From the NCBI RefSeq assembly GCF_000478825.2, contig NZ_CP007542.1, forward strand, positions 1,426,001 to 1,490,000: a DNA stretch of 64,000 nucleotides, read 5' to 3'. How positions within the stretch are numbered: the stretch's first letter is position 1; each line of letters begins with the position of its first letter. Under the pieces are notes generated by a model. That model made no database searches and was not told where the DNA came from. It saw only the letters and a program-made list of their open reading frames with translations. Source of the stretch: Synechocystis sp. PCC 6714. Lineage in GTDB: Bacteria; Cyanobacteriota; Cyanobacteriia; Cyanobacteriales; Microcystaceae. This document shows, in pieces, positions 17,172 to 26,148 of this stretch. The translations under genes and the position numbers were made by a program.

Positions 17172-20018
17172 TCAGCTAATGGGCGTTGTCGCTTCCGTAC
17201 TGGGCACAGGCAGGGAAAAGTAAAAGGTACTGCCTTCCCCTAAATGGCTATGGACGCCGATGGTGCCGCCGTGGTGTTCAACGATCTTTTTACAAATAGG
17301 TAATCCCAACCCCGTACCCTGGGGTTTATCGGTGAGTACATCTCCTCCCCCCTGTTGGAATGGCTCAAAAATTTTCCCTTGATCCGCTGGATGGATGCCG
17401 GGGCCATTGTCAATAATTTCCGCCCTCAGATAATCCTGCTCCCGATAACCCTGGGCAATGATCAGACCATTGGCGGTGAATTTAACTGCGTTGGAAAGTA
17501 AATTCAGCACCACTTGCAAAATCCGATTTTCATCACCGATAAAGTCGGGCAAATTCGGTTCCAATACCACCTGCAACGTAATATTTTTCTCCTGGGCCTG
17601 GGGTGTGATGGTGGCGATCGCCCGTTCAATAATGGCCCCCAATTGACAGGACCGTTGTTCCCAGGACTCTTGTCCTGCTTCCATTTTGGCAATGTCTAAC
17701 ACATCGTTAATTAGAGCAGTGAGGCGGTGGGCTTCCGACTCAATAATGGCCAAATTCCGCATCACCCGGTCCATGGCTTTGCCAAGTTTGGGTTGAGACA
17801 GATCCAACTCCGGCATGATCACCCGCCCTAATTTATCTTGGATTACCGTAGCAAAACCCAAAATCGAAGTCAGGGGGGTGCGTAACTCGTGGGACACCGT
17901 GGCCAAAAAGTCCGTTTTCATCCGCTCCACTTCCCGTTCGTGGGTGACATCCCGGATCATAATCACTGTCCCTAAACACTGGGGATATTTATGGCCATTT
18001 TCAGTGGCGGTGATGCTGGTCACCAAAGCTTGGCCCTGGCGACCTTGGCTCAGTTCCACATCGGCAGTAATCACCTTTTGCTCCTGTCTTTCCGGTTTAT
18101 TGAGCAACTGATGTAAAGTGGCGGGAAAATAGGATTCTACTCCAGCCCCCAGCAGGTCTAGACCCTCCAGATCAAACATGGCCAGCAGAGCTGGATTGTA
18201 GCGGGTAATGCGACCGAACAGGTCAATTACTAACAGGCCATCGGCCAGGTTATCAACGATCGCCGTCAGGTTAGCCAGGGTGTTTTCCATGGTTTTGGAC
18301 TGTTCCTGGAAGCGGGCCAACAACTGAGTTTGGTACACTGCGACTCCTAATTGGTTGGCAATTTGGTTGAGTAGATGGGTTTCCCTGGGTTGCCAATGGC
18401 GGGGGGCTCCATTTTGATAGGCTCCCAACAGCCCCCAGAGTTGTTCCCCCACAAATACCGGCGCTGTCAAAAAAGCCCGAATTTCAAACAGGCGTAGATT
18501 GGCCAAATGACAATCACTAAAACCCGCCGTTTCTACATCTTCCACCCCTAAGGTTTCGTGGTGACGGTAACGCCCCCCCTGGGTTTCCTGGAGATAGGTA
18601 TCTTGCCATAGGGAAAACTGATTTTGCCGATCCATCAGTGGTTCCCACATTTGAGCCACGGACTCATGGATAAATTCTCCACTCCAATCTGGGTTAAAGC
18701 GATACACCAACACCCGGTCACAACTGAGTAAATGGCGTACCTCTTCACTGGTGGCTCGGAAAATGGTTTCTAGCTCCAATGTTTGACGAATGCCTTCAAT
18801 GACTCTGGTAAGGGCCCGTTCTTCCTCCGCAATGCGGGCCAAGTGATCCTTTTGGGCTTGCACTTCCCCCAATGCACTCTGGAGCGCAGCCGATCGCCGT
18901 TGGGATTCCGCCAATAATTCCGCCTGTTGTAAGGCCACCCCCAAGTTGAGGGCAATTTTCAGGGCAAATTCAATTTCTGAACTTTCCCAGACCCTAGATT
19001 GGCCATACTGATGCACCGATAATACCCCCCAAAGGCGATCGCCGGAAAAAAGGGGCACCACTAAATTCGCTTTGGGTAATCCCAGCAGTGGGCCAGCAAA
19101 ATCCCCCCCCTTATCGTCCGTGTCATCCATGGCCAAAATTAAACCTTTGGCAAAATGGGCAATCCATTCTGGCAACAAAGGCACCGGTTCCTGGGGCGGC
19201 GCAGGACAGAACTTTTCATCCATCTGGGCTGCTGCTTGAACTTCTCCCCAGGGCAAATTTTTATCTTCCTTAACTTTGATAATCACCACCCGGTCCACCG
19301 CCAACAATTTGACTACCTCCGTCACGGTGGTTTGAAACAGGGAGCGGAGATCAAGGGTGAGGCGAATCTTATCGATGACATCGGAAATGGCCCGTTCCCG
19401 TTGGGCGGACTTGAGATAGGCTTCCTTTTGGGCTTGACCTTGGGTCACCACTGTTTGCAACGAGGCTTTGTGATTCTGGCAATGGAGCCAGAGTTCTGTT
19501 TTTGCCAGCCCCAAACAGAGCAAATGGGCCATGCGTTGGGCAAATTGTTGGTCCCCCATGGGCCAGGGACGGGCTTGGTGGAGATCTTGCAAGCTCAGAA
19601 TACCCCAATGGCGCTGGTCAACCACTAAAGGCAAATGCAGTAGGCTCTTAATGCCCAAAGTCTGGCAAAATTCCCCCTGCACCGGCCCTAGGGCAACGAA
19701 CTCCTCTGGCGGTTGCCGCAATGTCCACAACCCATAGCGGGGAAGCTGTTCGAGCAACTGGAGCCAATGGCGATCGCCCCATGGCCGGGGCAAGGTTAGG
19801 GGGGCAATGCCTGGGGCTTTGGCCTGGGCTAAAAGACGGGGTTCCTGGCTAGGGGGCACCGCATTTTGCAATAACAAGACCCGGTCTAAACCCAAGCCCC
19901 GTTGTAATCCCTCCACCACCACTCCATACACGTTATGTAAATCCCGGCACTGGAGAATCATTTCCAACAATTGGTCGGCGATCGCCTGTTGTTGCTCAGG
20001 GGACAAAGGGAAAGACAT
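17172..20018 (-). CDS. Cyanobacteriochrome histidine kinase with three GAF domains (Slr1393-like)
   Basis: The 948-residue soluble sensor kinase has three GAF domains (about residues 18-170, 215-365 and 408-565), a PAS domain (about 580-700), an H-box MKTDFLATVSHELRTPL and a HATPase domain ending with DNGPGIHP and GTGLGLPICKK. In the third GAF the bilin-binding cysteine is C503 followed by H504 (FSDCHLANLRLFEIRAF), with no DXCF cysteine, which fits red/green cyanobacteriochromes. It corresponds, from memory, to Slr1393 of PCC 6803, whose GAF3 binds phycocyanobilin. GAF1 and GAF2 lack such a cysteine context. No cognate response regulator is adjacent. Confidence 0.9.
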   Translation of the reverse strand: MSFPLSPEQQQAIADQLLEMILQCRDLHNVYGVVVEGLQRGLGLDRVLLLQNAVPPSQEPRLLAQAKAPGIAPLTLPRPWGDRHWLQLLEQLPRYGLWTLRQPPEEFVALGPVQGEFCQTLGIKSLLHLPLVVDQRHWGILSLQDLHQARPWPMGDQQFAQRMAHLLCLGLAKTELWLHCQNHKASLQTVVTQGQAQKEAYLKSAQRERAISDVIDKIRLTLDLRSLFQTTVTEVVKLLAVDRVVIIKVKEDKNLPWGEVQAAAQMDEKFCPAPPQEPVPLLPEWIAHFAKGLILAMDDTDDKGGDFAGPLLGLPKANLVVPLFSGDRLWGVLSVHQYGQSRVWESSEIEFALKIALNLGVALQQAELLAESQRRSAALQSALGEVQAQKDHLARIAEEERALTRVIEGIRQTLELETIFRATSEEVRHLLSCDRVLVYRFNPDWSGEFIHESVAQMWEPLMDRQNQFSLWQDTYLQETQGGRYRHHETLGVEDVETAGFSDCHLANLRLFEIRAFLTAPVFVGEQLWGLLGAYQNGAPRHWQPRETHLLNQIANQLGVAVYQTQLLARFQEQSKTMENTLANLTAIVDNLADGLLVIDLFGRITRYNPALLAMFDLEGLDLLGAGVESYFPATLHQLLNKPERQEQKVITADVELSQGRQGQALVTSITATENGHKYPQCLGTVIMIRDVTHEREVERMKTDFLATVSHELRTPLTSILGFATVIQDKLGRVIMPELDLSQPKLGKAMDRVMRNLAIIESEAHRLTALINDVLDIAKMEAGQESWEQRSCQLGAIIERAIATITPQAQEKNITLQVVLEPNLPDFIGDENRILQVVLNLLSNAVKFTANGLIIAQGYREQDYLRAEIIDNGPGIHPADQGKIFEPFQQGGGDVLTDKPQGTGLGLPICKKIVEHHGGTIGVHSHLGEGSTFYFSLPVPSTEATTPIS

Positions 20019-20137
20019 TGTTACAAACCTTAAAGAATTGTCACAATAGTTAACTTGACCGTCTAACTACTAGCACACATTTTCTGACCGGGGATGTGTA
20101 CGGCAAATTTTATTGAGGAGCCTTTGATTTCCTAATC

Positions 20138-21199
20138 CTAGACTAGGGCTGCCATGGAAACCTTGCCGGCAATTTGTTTGGCGATCGCCGTTAGGGCTTT
20201 GGCTGACTCTGATTGGGGATGGGAAACAACGATGGGAACACCTTTATCCCCTCCTTCCCGCAACAAAATTTCCAAAGGCACACAGCCCAACAGAGGTACA
20301 TTCAGTTCTTTGGAAGCTTTTTCACCGCCGCCGGAACCGAATAAATCATATTGGCGATCGGGCAGATCCGGGGGAATAAAGTAGCTCATATTTTCCACGA
20401 TGCCTAATACGTTTACCCCCATCTGTTGGAACATTTTCAAACCCCGCCGGGCGTCCAACAAAGAGACGGTTTGGGGAGTAGTGACAATGACTGCGCCGGC
20501 CATGGGGACGGATTGGGTTAGGGTGAGCTGGGCGTCGCCGGTACCGGGGGGCATATCAACGATTAGATAATCCAAGACTCCCCAATTAACTTGGTAGAGG
20601 AACTGACGGATAATGCCGTTGAGCATGGGACCCCGCCAAATTACCGGTTGGTCTGGATCAATTAAAAAGCCCATGGAAACCATTTTGATGCCATGGTTAA
20701 ATACCGGCTCCAGCACTTCCCCCTGGGGACTATTTTGCACCTGTACCGCCGCATCGCTCAGACCCAACATGGTGGGGGCATTGGGGCCGTAAATGTCTGC
20801 ATCCAACAGTCCCACCGTCGCGCCGGTTTGGGCCAGGGCCACCGCCACATTCACCGCCACAGTGCTTTTACCGACTCCCCCTTTGCCGCTGGAAATGGCA
20901 ATGATATTTTTCACCTGCTCCACCGATTGGCGATCGGGTAAGGATTTTTGTTGGGGGGTTTCCGCTGTCACCCTTACTTCCACCTTTTCCACCCCCGGCA
21001 AAGTTTTCACCGCCTTTTCGCAATCTTCCACAATGAATTCCCGCAAAGGACAGGCCGGCGTGGTTAATACCAGGGTAAAATTGACCGTCCCCCCGGCGAT
21101 CACCACATCCCGGATCATATTCAGTTCCACCAAGCTTTTTTGTAGTTCGGGGTCTTGAACGGGACGGAGCACGGTTAAAACGGCATCGGTGGTTAACAT
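20138..21199 (-). CDS. mrp: Mrp/ApbC family P-loop ATPase
   Basis: Mrp proteins carry and transfer Fe-S clusters. The 353-residue frame from ATG 21199 has an N-terminal MIP18/DUF59 domain (about 1-80, LRPVQDPELQKSLVELNMIR) and a Walker A with the deviant second lysine (ISSGKGGVGKST, 103-113). The C-terminal region reads VENMSYFIPPDLPDRQYDLF and lacks the CxxC pair that binds the bridging cluster in ApbC/NBP35 proteins, though DUF59 has cysteines at 50 and 60. A TTG six codons upstream (21217) is less likely as the start. From memory this matches slr0067, which neighbours ribD in PCC 6803. Confidence 0.88.
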   Translation of the reverse strand: MLTTDAVLTVLRPVQDPELQKSLVELNMIRDVVIAGGTVNFTLVLTTPACPLREFIVEDCEKAVKTLPGVEKVEVRVTAETPQQKSLPDRQSVEQVKNIIAISSGKGGVGKSTVAVNVAVALAQTGATVGLLDADIYGPNAPTMLGLSDAAVQVQNSPQGEVLEPVFNHGIKMVSMGFLIDPDQPVIWRGPMLNGIIRQFLYQVNWGVLDYLIVDMPPGTGDAQLTLTQSVPMAGAVIVTTPQTVSLLDARRGLKMFQQMGVNVLGIVENMSYFIPPDLPDRQYDLFGSGGGEKASKELNVPLLGCVPLEILLREGGDKGVPIVVSHPQSESAKALTAIAKQIAGKVSMAALV

Positions 21200-21419
21200 A
21201 GTGGCAAATGATGACAAAAATTGGGAGAATTCTCTTGGGGATTACAGTCTATCCCTTGATCTTAAAGGTTTTTGGGCAGGTTCCAGCGGTTTGGCCCCCA
21301 GGAATAGTTAAGCTTTACCATTGGGCAGGGCCTCAGCAAAGAGAAGAAAATGCCCCCCAAACCTAAGCATTGTGTCAGAGTGGAAAGAGACATAGAGCAA
21401 ACCCTATCCGTTTCCCTCC

Positions 21420-22700
21420 ATGACCCCCAGCCTACTGCCTCCTCGCCTCAATCGTCCCCACGTTGAAGTGTTACCCAATGGTTTGACCATTATTGCGGAG
21501 CAGATGCCGGTGGAGGCTGTGTCTTTCCAGATTTGGCTACGGGTGGGTTCCCGTTGGGAAGGGGATGACATTAACGGTACTGCTCACTTTTTAGAACATA
21601 TGGTTTTTAAGGGGACTCCCCGCTTGGCCATGGGGGAATTTGAGCGGACCATCGAGTCCCGGGGGGCGGGCACTAATGCAGCCACCAGCCAGGATTACAC
21701 CCAGTTTTACTTCACCTCAGCACCCCAAGATTTTGGACATTTGGCCCCTTTACAGTTGGATGTGGTGCTCAATCCCACCATTGCGGATGAACCCTTTGAG
21801 CGGGAACGGTTGGTGGTGCTGGAGGAAATTCGGCGATCGCAGGATGATCCCCAACGGCGTATTTTTCAAAAAGTGGTGCAGTTGGCTTTTCCTGACACGC
21901 CCTATGCCCGCCCTGTGTTGGGGCAACGGGAAGTTATCAAAAACCTTCAAGCTCAACAAATGCGGGATTTCCACGCCCATTGGTATCAACCCCCGGCGAT
22001 GACGGTGACGGTGGTGGGCAATCAACCCGTTAGTAATTTAGTGGAAACCGTAGCCCGCAGTTTTGCCGATTGTTACCGAGTCAAATCCCCTTCCCAGGGC
22101 CTAACGCCGCCCCCCATCAATCTTCCTCCAGCTTTTACTACGGTGGAAACTACCACTGTGGTGGATAAGGGTTTACAACAGGCCCGTCTGATTTTGCTCT
22201 GGCGATCGCCGGGGTTAGACCAGTTTGAGCAAACTTTACCCTTGGGGGTATTGGCGGCAATTTTGGGGCGGGGTCGTATATCCCGCTTATTTCGGGAGTT
22301 GCGGGAGGAAAAGGGTTTAGTAACGGCGATCGGGGCCAGTAATTCCAGCCAGGCCACCCAGGGAATGTTCTATGTTTCGGCCCAGTTACCGACGGAAAAT
22401 ATTCCCGCCGTAGAGCGATGCATCCTGGATCAGATTGAACGACTCCATAATGAACCCATTCCAGAAAAAGATTTGCAACGGGTCCGCACCCAGGTGGCCA
22501 ACCGCTTTATTTTTGGTAACGAACGCCCCGGCGATCGGGCCAATTTATATGGCTATTACTATGCCCAAATTGGTGATTTAGAGCCGGCATTGGCCTATCC
22601 CGCCCAAATTCAAGCCTTAACGGCTGCAGATCTACAAAAATCAGCCCAAACTTATCTTTCCCCCACTGCCTACGGCAAGGTTATTGCTTTGCCAGAATAG
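21420..22700 (+). CDS. M16 family zinc peptidase (processing protease type)
   Basis: The 426-residue protein has the inverted zinc motif HFLEH (about residues 59-63) with a downstream glutamate in the ERERLVVLEEIRR stretch, so the N-terminal M16 domain should be active. The C-terminal domain has the R/Y motif region near GNERPGDRANLYGYYYAQ. Such proteases degrade small peptides or process precursors; chloroplast relatives remove transit peptides. An inactive partner subunit is often encoded next door, but none is present here. No signal peptide is seen. Confidence 0.88.
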   Translation: MTPSLLPPRLNRPHVEVLPNGLTIIAEQMPVEAVSFQIWLRVGSRWEGDDINGTAHFLEHMVFKGTPRLAMGEFERTIESRGAGTNAATSQDYTQFYFTSAPQDFGHLAPLQLDVVLNPTIADEPFERERLVVLEEIRRSQDDPQRRIFQKVVQLAFPDTPYARPVLGQREVIKNLQAQQMRDFHAHWYQPPAMTVTVVGNQPVSNLVETVARSFADCYRVKSPSQGLTPPPINLPPAFTTVETTTVVDKGLQQARLILLWRSPGLDQFEQTLPLGVLAAILGRGRISRLFRELREEKGLVTAIGASNSSQATQGMFYVSAQLPTENIPAVERCILDQIERLHNEPIPEKDLQRVRTQVANRFIFGNERPGDRANLYGYYYAQIGDLEPALAYPAQIQALTAADLQKSAQTYLSPTAYGKVIALPE

Positions 22701-22721
22701 GATTGATCAACGTTAACAACC

Positions 22722-22874
22722 ATGGCTCACCGAGGTAACAAAGCCCATCTGCCCAGCAAAATTTGTCCCGTTTGCCAGCGTCCCTTCACCTGGCGGAAAA
22801 AATGGGCCAATTGTTGGGACGAGGTTAAATATTGCTCCGAACGTTGTCGTCGTTCCCGTACAGGTAGCCCGTAA
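22722..22874 (+). CDS. DUF2256 mini-protein with a CxxC...CxxxC zinc-like motif
   Basis: A 50-codon frame starts at ATG 22722, 21 bp after the protease gene, and encodes a short basic protein beginning MAHRGNKAHLPSKICPVCQR. It has cysteine pairs CPVC and CSERC around an FTWRKKW core, the pattern of the DUF2256 family. A zinc-binding fold is likely. The 3' end overlaps the convergent ribD coding region by 50 bp (22825-22874). Its function is unknown. Confidence 0.85.
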   Translation: MAHRGNKAHLPSKICPVCQRPFTWRKKWANCWDEVKYCSERCRRSRTGSP

Positions 22875-23931
22875 ATAGCCAATCGGGGCCGATCGCCTGG
22901 CAATGGAGATTAGTTAAATTCAACGCCTGGGTCATTTGCTGGAAACCTAGTTCCCCCACCGGGGTTGGGGCTGTAACCCCACCGATAATTTTCGGGGCTA
23001 GAAAAGCATGGATTTTTTGCACCGTTCCCATGGCGATCGCCTCAGCAGCGAGAATACCGCCACATTCCCACAACACCTGCAAACAATTCCGCTCATATAA
23101 CTCTTCCATCACCGCCAAGGGAGTTAAATGCTCCAACATTAGGGTTTCTACCCCTAATTTTTCTAGGTGACTAAGCATATTTCGATCACAGGTTGTTTCC
23201 GTAACAACCAAGGTTTTAGCCACACCTTGATCCCATAACTGGGCCTCCAAGGGTAAATTTAAACTGCGACTCAACACCACCCGCCAAGGGTTTACCTCGC
23301 CTACCCCATGGGTAGTTAACAATGGATTATCCCGCCGCACCGTATTGCCGCCAATAATTACCGCCTGGCATTGACTGCGTAATTGATGCACCCAATGACG
23401 AGCGGGAACACTGGTTATCCAACTGCTGTGGCCCTGGGCAGTGGCAATTTTGCCGTCTAACGTCATGGCGTATTTGAAAATGCCAAAGGGGCGTCGGTGC
23501 TGAGTGCGGAAACAAAATGCTTCATTCAAACGCCGACAAGCTTCCTCTTCCACCCCCACTTTTACTTCAACACCAGCCTGTCTTAACCTGGCAATGCCTT
23601 TACCTGCCACCAAAGGATTGGGATCCACCATGCCCACCACCACCTTGGCCACCCCTGCTTGAATAATTGCTTCCGTACAAGGGGGAGTACGGCCCTGGTG
23701 ATTACAGGGTTCTAAATTGACGTAGAGGGTAGCTCCCCTGGCCCGATCGCCAGCTTCCCGGAGGGCAAAAATTTCCGCATGGGGCTGTCCTGCCTGGGGA
23801 TGGAAACCTTGACCAACAACCTTATCTCCCTGGACAACGACTGACCCCACCAGGGGATTGGGGGCGGTTTTACCGATCGCCGTTTTTGCCAGGGTCAAAC
23901 AACGACGCATGTGGGCTTGGTCTGAGATCAT
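22825..23931 (-). CDS. ribD: Bifunctional riboflavin biosynthesis deaminase/reductase RibD
   Basis: RibD deaminates and then reduces the pyrimidine intermediate of riboflavin synthesis. The 368-residue protein has a cytidine deaminase-like N-terminal domain with zinc ligands H51-A-E53, C76 and C85 (NLEPCNHQGRTPPC) and a C-terminal reductase domain beginning near RPFGIFKYAMTLDGKIAT (about residue 146). Both are complete. Its 3' end runs antisense through the last 50 bp of the DUF2256 gene. From memory it is slr0066 in PCC 6803, adjacent to mrp. Confidence 0.95.
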   Translation of the reverse strand: MISDQAHMRRCLTLAKTAIGKTAPNPLVGSVVVQGDKVVGQGFHPQAGQPHAEIFALREAGDRARGATLYVNLEPCNHQGRTPPCTEAIIQAGVAKVVVGMVDPNPLVAGKGIARLRQAGVEVKVGVEEEACRRLNEAFCFRTQHRRPFGIFKYAMTLDGKIATAQGHSSWITSVPARHWVHQLRSQCQAVIIGGNTVRRDNPLLTTHGVGEVNPWRVVLSRSLNLPLEAQLWDQGVAKTLVVTETTCDRNMLSHLEKLGVETLMLEHLTPLAVMEELYERNCLQVLWECGGILAAEAIAMGTVQKIHAFLAPKIIGGVTAPTPVGELGFQQMTQALNLTNLHCQAIGPDWLFTGYLYGNDDNVRSNI

Positions 23932-24017
23932 GGCGGGCGAGGGGAAAAGAATCTAATCAAATTTACTAGATTTTCAGCAACGGATTCTTCCAAAGTCCCA
24001 ACGGTGGGCAATGGGTA

Positions 24018-24656
24018 TTAATAGGTATTTTGTCTTGGGCCTTTTCGGAAAATCACCGATAAATTATTGGCCGGCATGGTGACCACAGCCAGATTGTGTA
24101 GGTTTCTTTTTTTTGCTTCCCCAATCACATCTTGGAGCCTCCTCAAACCCCACGCTGGGTTGCGACTACGTAAAGATTGATCAAACACTTCATTGCTCGG
24201 GGCGGTGGTTACGCCATCCTGACGATAGGGGCCGTAAAGGTAAAGTATGCCGCCCTCCGGTAAAATTCGTTCCGCTCCCGTCAACAGTCCTAAGCACGAT
24301 TCCCAGGGGGAAATGTGGATTAAGTTGATCGCCACAATACTAGTGATGGGTTCTTGTAATATTTCTTCCTCCACTGGCCAGACTTGGGCATTTACGTCCA
24401 AATCCAACGGCGGCCGAAAATTAGCCAATGCTTCGTGGTCACGCCAAGCGGTGATGCTTTCCCGGCAAAAGGGATCGGCATCGGAAGTAATCCACCACCG
24501 GGGGGAAAAGAGGGGGGCAAAAAAGCAGGCATGTTCTCCGGTGCCACTGGCAATTTCTAAAATACTGCCCTGATGGGGTAAATATTCCTGCAAAACAGCG
24601 GCGATCGCCTCTCGGTTGCGTTGGGTAGCAGGGGCATACTGGCGGCGATCGGTCAT
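24018..24656 (-). CDS. DUF938 SAM-dependent methyltransferase
   Basis: The 212-residue protein starts MTDRRQYAPATQRNREAIAA, the typical opening of DUF938 proteins, and has a SAM-binding motif I ILEIASGTGEHACFFAP followed by an acidic TSDADP loop. The later NLIHISPWE segment is also characteristic. It is cytosolic and its substrate is unknown. It lies 86 bp downstream of ribD's start on the same strand and probably has its own promoter. Confidence 0.8.
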   Translation of the reverse strand: MTDRRQYAPATQRNREAIAAVLQEYLPHQGSILEIASGTGEHACFFAPLFSPRWWITSDADPFCRESITAWRDHEALANFRPPLDLDVNAQVWPVEEEILQEPITSIVAINLIHISPWESCLGLLTGAERILPEGGILYLYGPYRQDGVTTAPSNEVFDQSLRSRNPAWGLRRLQDVIGEAKKRNLHNLAVVTMPANNLSVIFRKGPRQNTY

Positions 24657-24997
24657 GGTTAAAACAGCAAAAATTTGATAGAAGGCAAGAGCTGGGGAAA
24701 TGGAGGAATAAATATTCCTAACCCATTATGGTGACATTTTTTAAGTTCCCCTGACTCCTCAAGGATGAAATAGAATCAAAATTAGAGAATTAAACTGGAG
24801 ATAGCGTCGATAGTTTTTATCAATCTCTTAATCTGTTGGGAGCGATGGCGGGTATGGTAATTCTTAACGAAATGAATCACTATGCCTACCGTCAATAATT
24901 ATTTATAATTGCCGAATCCAGGGAAAATTTAGCTATTCTTAATAATGCTAATTTTAAATCTAAAGCTTGGTAGTTGGTAGTGGATTAAATACGATTA
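24657..24997. other. AT-rich intergenic region, no gene seen
   Basis: This 341-bp gap between the DUF938 gene and the end of the large minus-strand cluster holds no frame with coding character. It marks the composition change from GC-moderate core DNA to the AT-rich cluster. I see no clear terminator for the cluster. Confidence 0.5.
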
Positions 24998-26116
24998 TTA
25001 ATCTAAAGAAATCCAATGGCCGTTTAGCCTTTGTACTATCGCCGTAGCCTCTTCATAACTTTTGGCGATCGCCCAAGTATGGTGGGTTTTACCGTTACTT
25101 TCCCGCAGATAAATTTGATTGGGTAACAGGGGATGGTCTGCCGAAGTACGGAGATAATCCTTGTTAAATTTGCTATGGGATTGGGAATAAATGGATGTAT
25201 CCCAAGGCACTCCCCGGTCCCAACCTGGAACCACCAGGGGATTGGCTCCCAATAAGATTTGGCACGGCACTAGCATGGGGCCTTTGTAAATGGCATAGGC
25301 GATCGGCATACAGGTATTGATAGCTAAGGTAATGAGCTCGCCATATTTTTGCACTAATGATTGTTGCCAATATTGGGTAATCAAAGTGAAATCTAGCCCG
25401 GCACTACCCCTTGCATCCAATAGCTTATTGAACTTCTCATATTCCTTTCTCACTGTGCTAATTTCCTGTTGCCAAGCATATTCCAATGGACATTGACCAA
25501 AAACTATTTTGCCTGCTTTGAGCAATTTCCATTGTTCACCAATTTTTAAAACATCTAATTTAGCTGGAGTTTGCAGGGTGAATTGATAGCTTTCTGCTGG
25601 AGTTTCGTTAATTGCTTGAAATAGTTTGACAAAGCTGGCTAATGAGCTAAAACGGCTAAAGGATTCGGGTCGGGGAAAGAGATAAAATCCTTGATTTTTT
25701 AGTTGTATTACCCAAAAATTACCAATATTATTTTTCTCTAGAATATCTTCTTGGTCCGTTAGCAGGGAAACCCGTTGACAATAAACTTCTAATATTTGTG
25801 GTGTTTCATGGTAGATATCAATGATTTTGCTGATGGGTAAATCTAACAGGGGGCGGGGTGGTTCAACTATTAAATGGGGATAGGCGTCAGCAGGAAAAAG
25901 ATTAGGCCGATTAACCAAATTTTCAATTTGGGCAATTTTTTGCTTCAGGGTTTCTACTTCTTTAATCAATTCCTCTTTATTTTCTTTTTGCGATTCATCT
26001 TTTTTTTGTGCTTCAAAAAATCGTAGCGCCGCAAATTCTTGTTGTAACTTAAGTTGATTGTTTTCCAACTGAATTAGCTTAGCTTGATTTAATTTATCCG
26101 GTTGATTGCTAGCCAT
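24998..26116 (-). CDS. Coiled-coil protein with cyanobacterial YLFP/PAK module (cluster gene, 372 residues)
   Basis: Residues 1-70 form a predicted coiled coil rich in K, E and Q. Then comes a domain with IIDIYHETPQILEVYCQRVS and NIGNFWVIQLKNQGFYLFP, followed by FTLQTPAKLDVLKIGEQWKL, and a helical/beta region ending in the KSYEEATAIVQRLNG motif. The last about 300 residues align along their length with residues 170-470 of the 593-residue cluster protein (27338-29119), including MPIAYAIYKG and VPGWDRGVPW. No signal peptide is present, so it should be cytoplasmic. It is the last gene of the cluster, 32 bp after the preceding one. Similar modules occur in uncharacterised cyanobacterial proteins as far as I recall; no function is known. 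Confidence 0.7.
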   Translation of the reverse strand: MASNQPDKLNQAKLIQLENNQLKLQQEFAALRFFEAQKKDESQKENKEELIKEVETLKQKIAQIENLVNRPNLFPADAYPHLIVEPPRPLLDLPISKIIDIYHETPQILEVYCQRVSLLTDQEDILEKNNIGNFWVIQLKNQGFYLFPRPESFSRFSSLASFVKLFQAINETPAESYQFTLQTPAKLDVLKIGEQWKLLKAGKIVFGQCPLEYAWQQEISTVRKEYEKFNKLLDARGSAGLDFTLITQYWQQSLVQKYGELITLAINTCMPIAYAIYKGPMLVPCQILLGANPLVVPGWDRGVPWDTSIYSQSHSKFNKDYLRTSADHPLLPNQIYLRESNGKTHHTWAIAKSYEEATAIVQRLNGHWISLD

Positions 26117-26148
26117 GTTGTTTAATTTATCTCTTACTGTTAATGATT

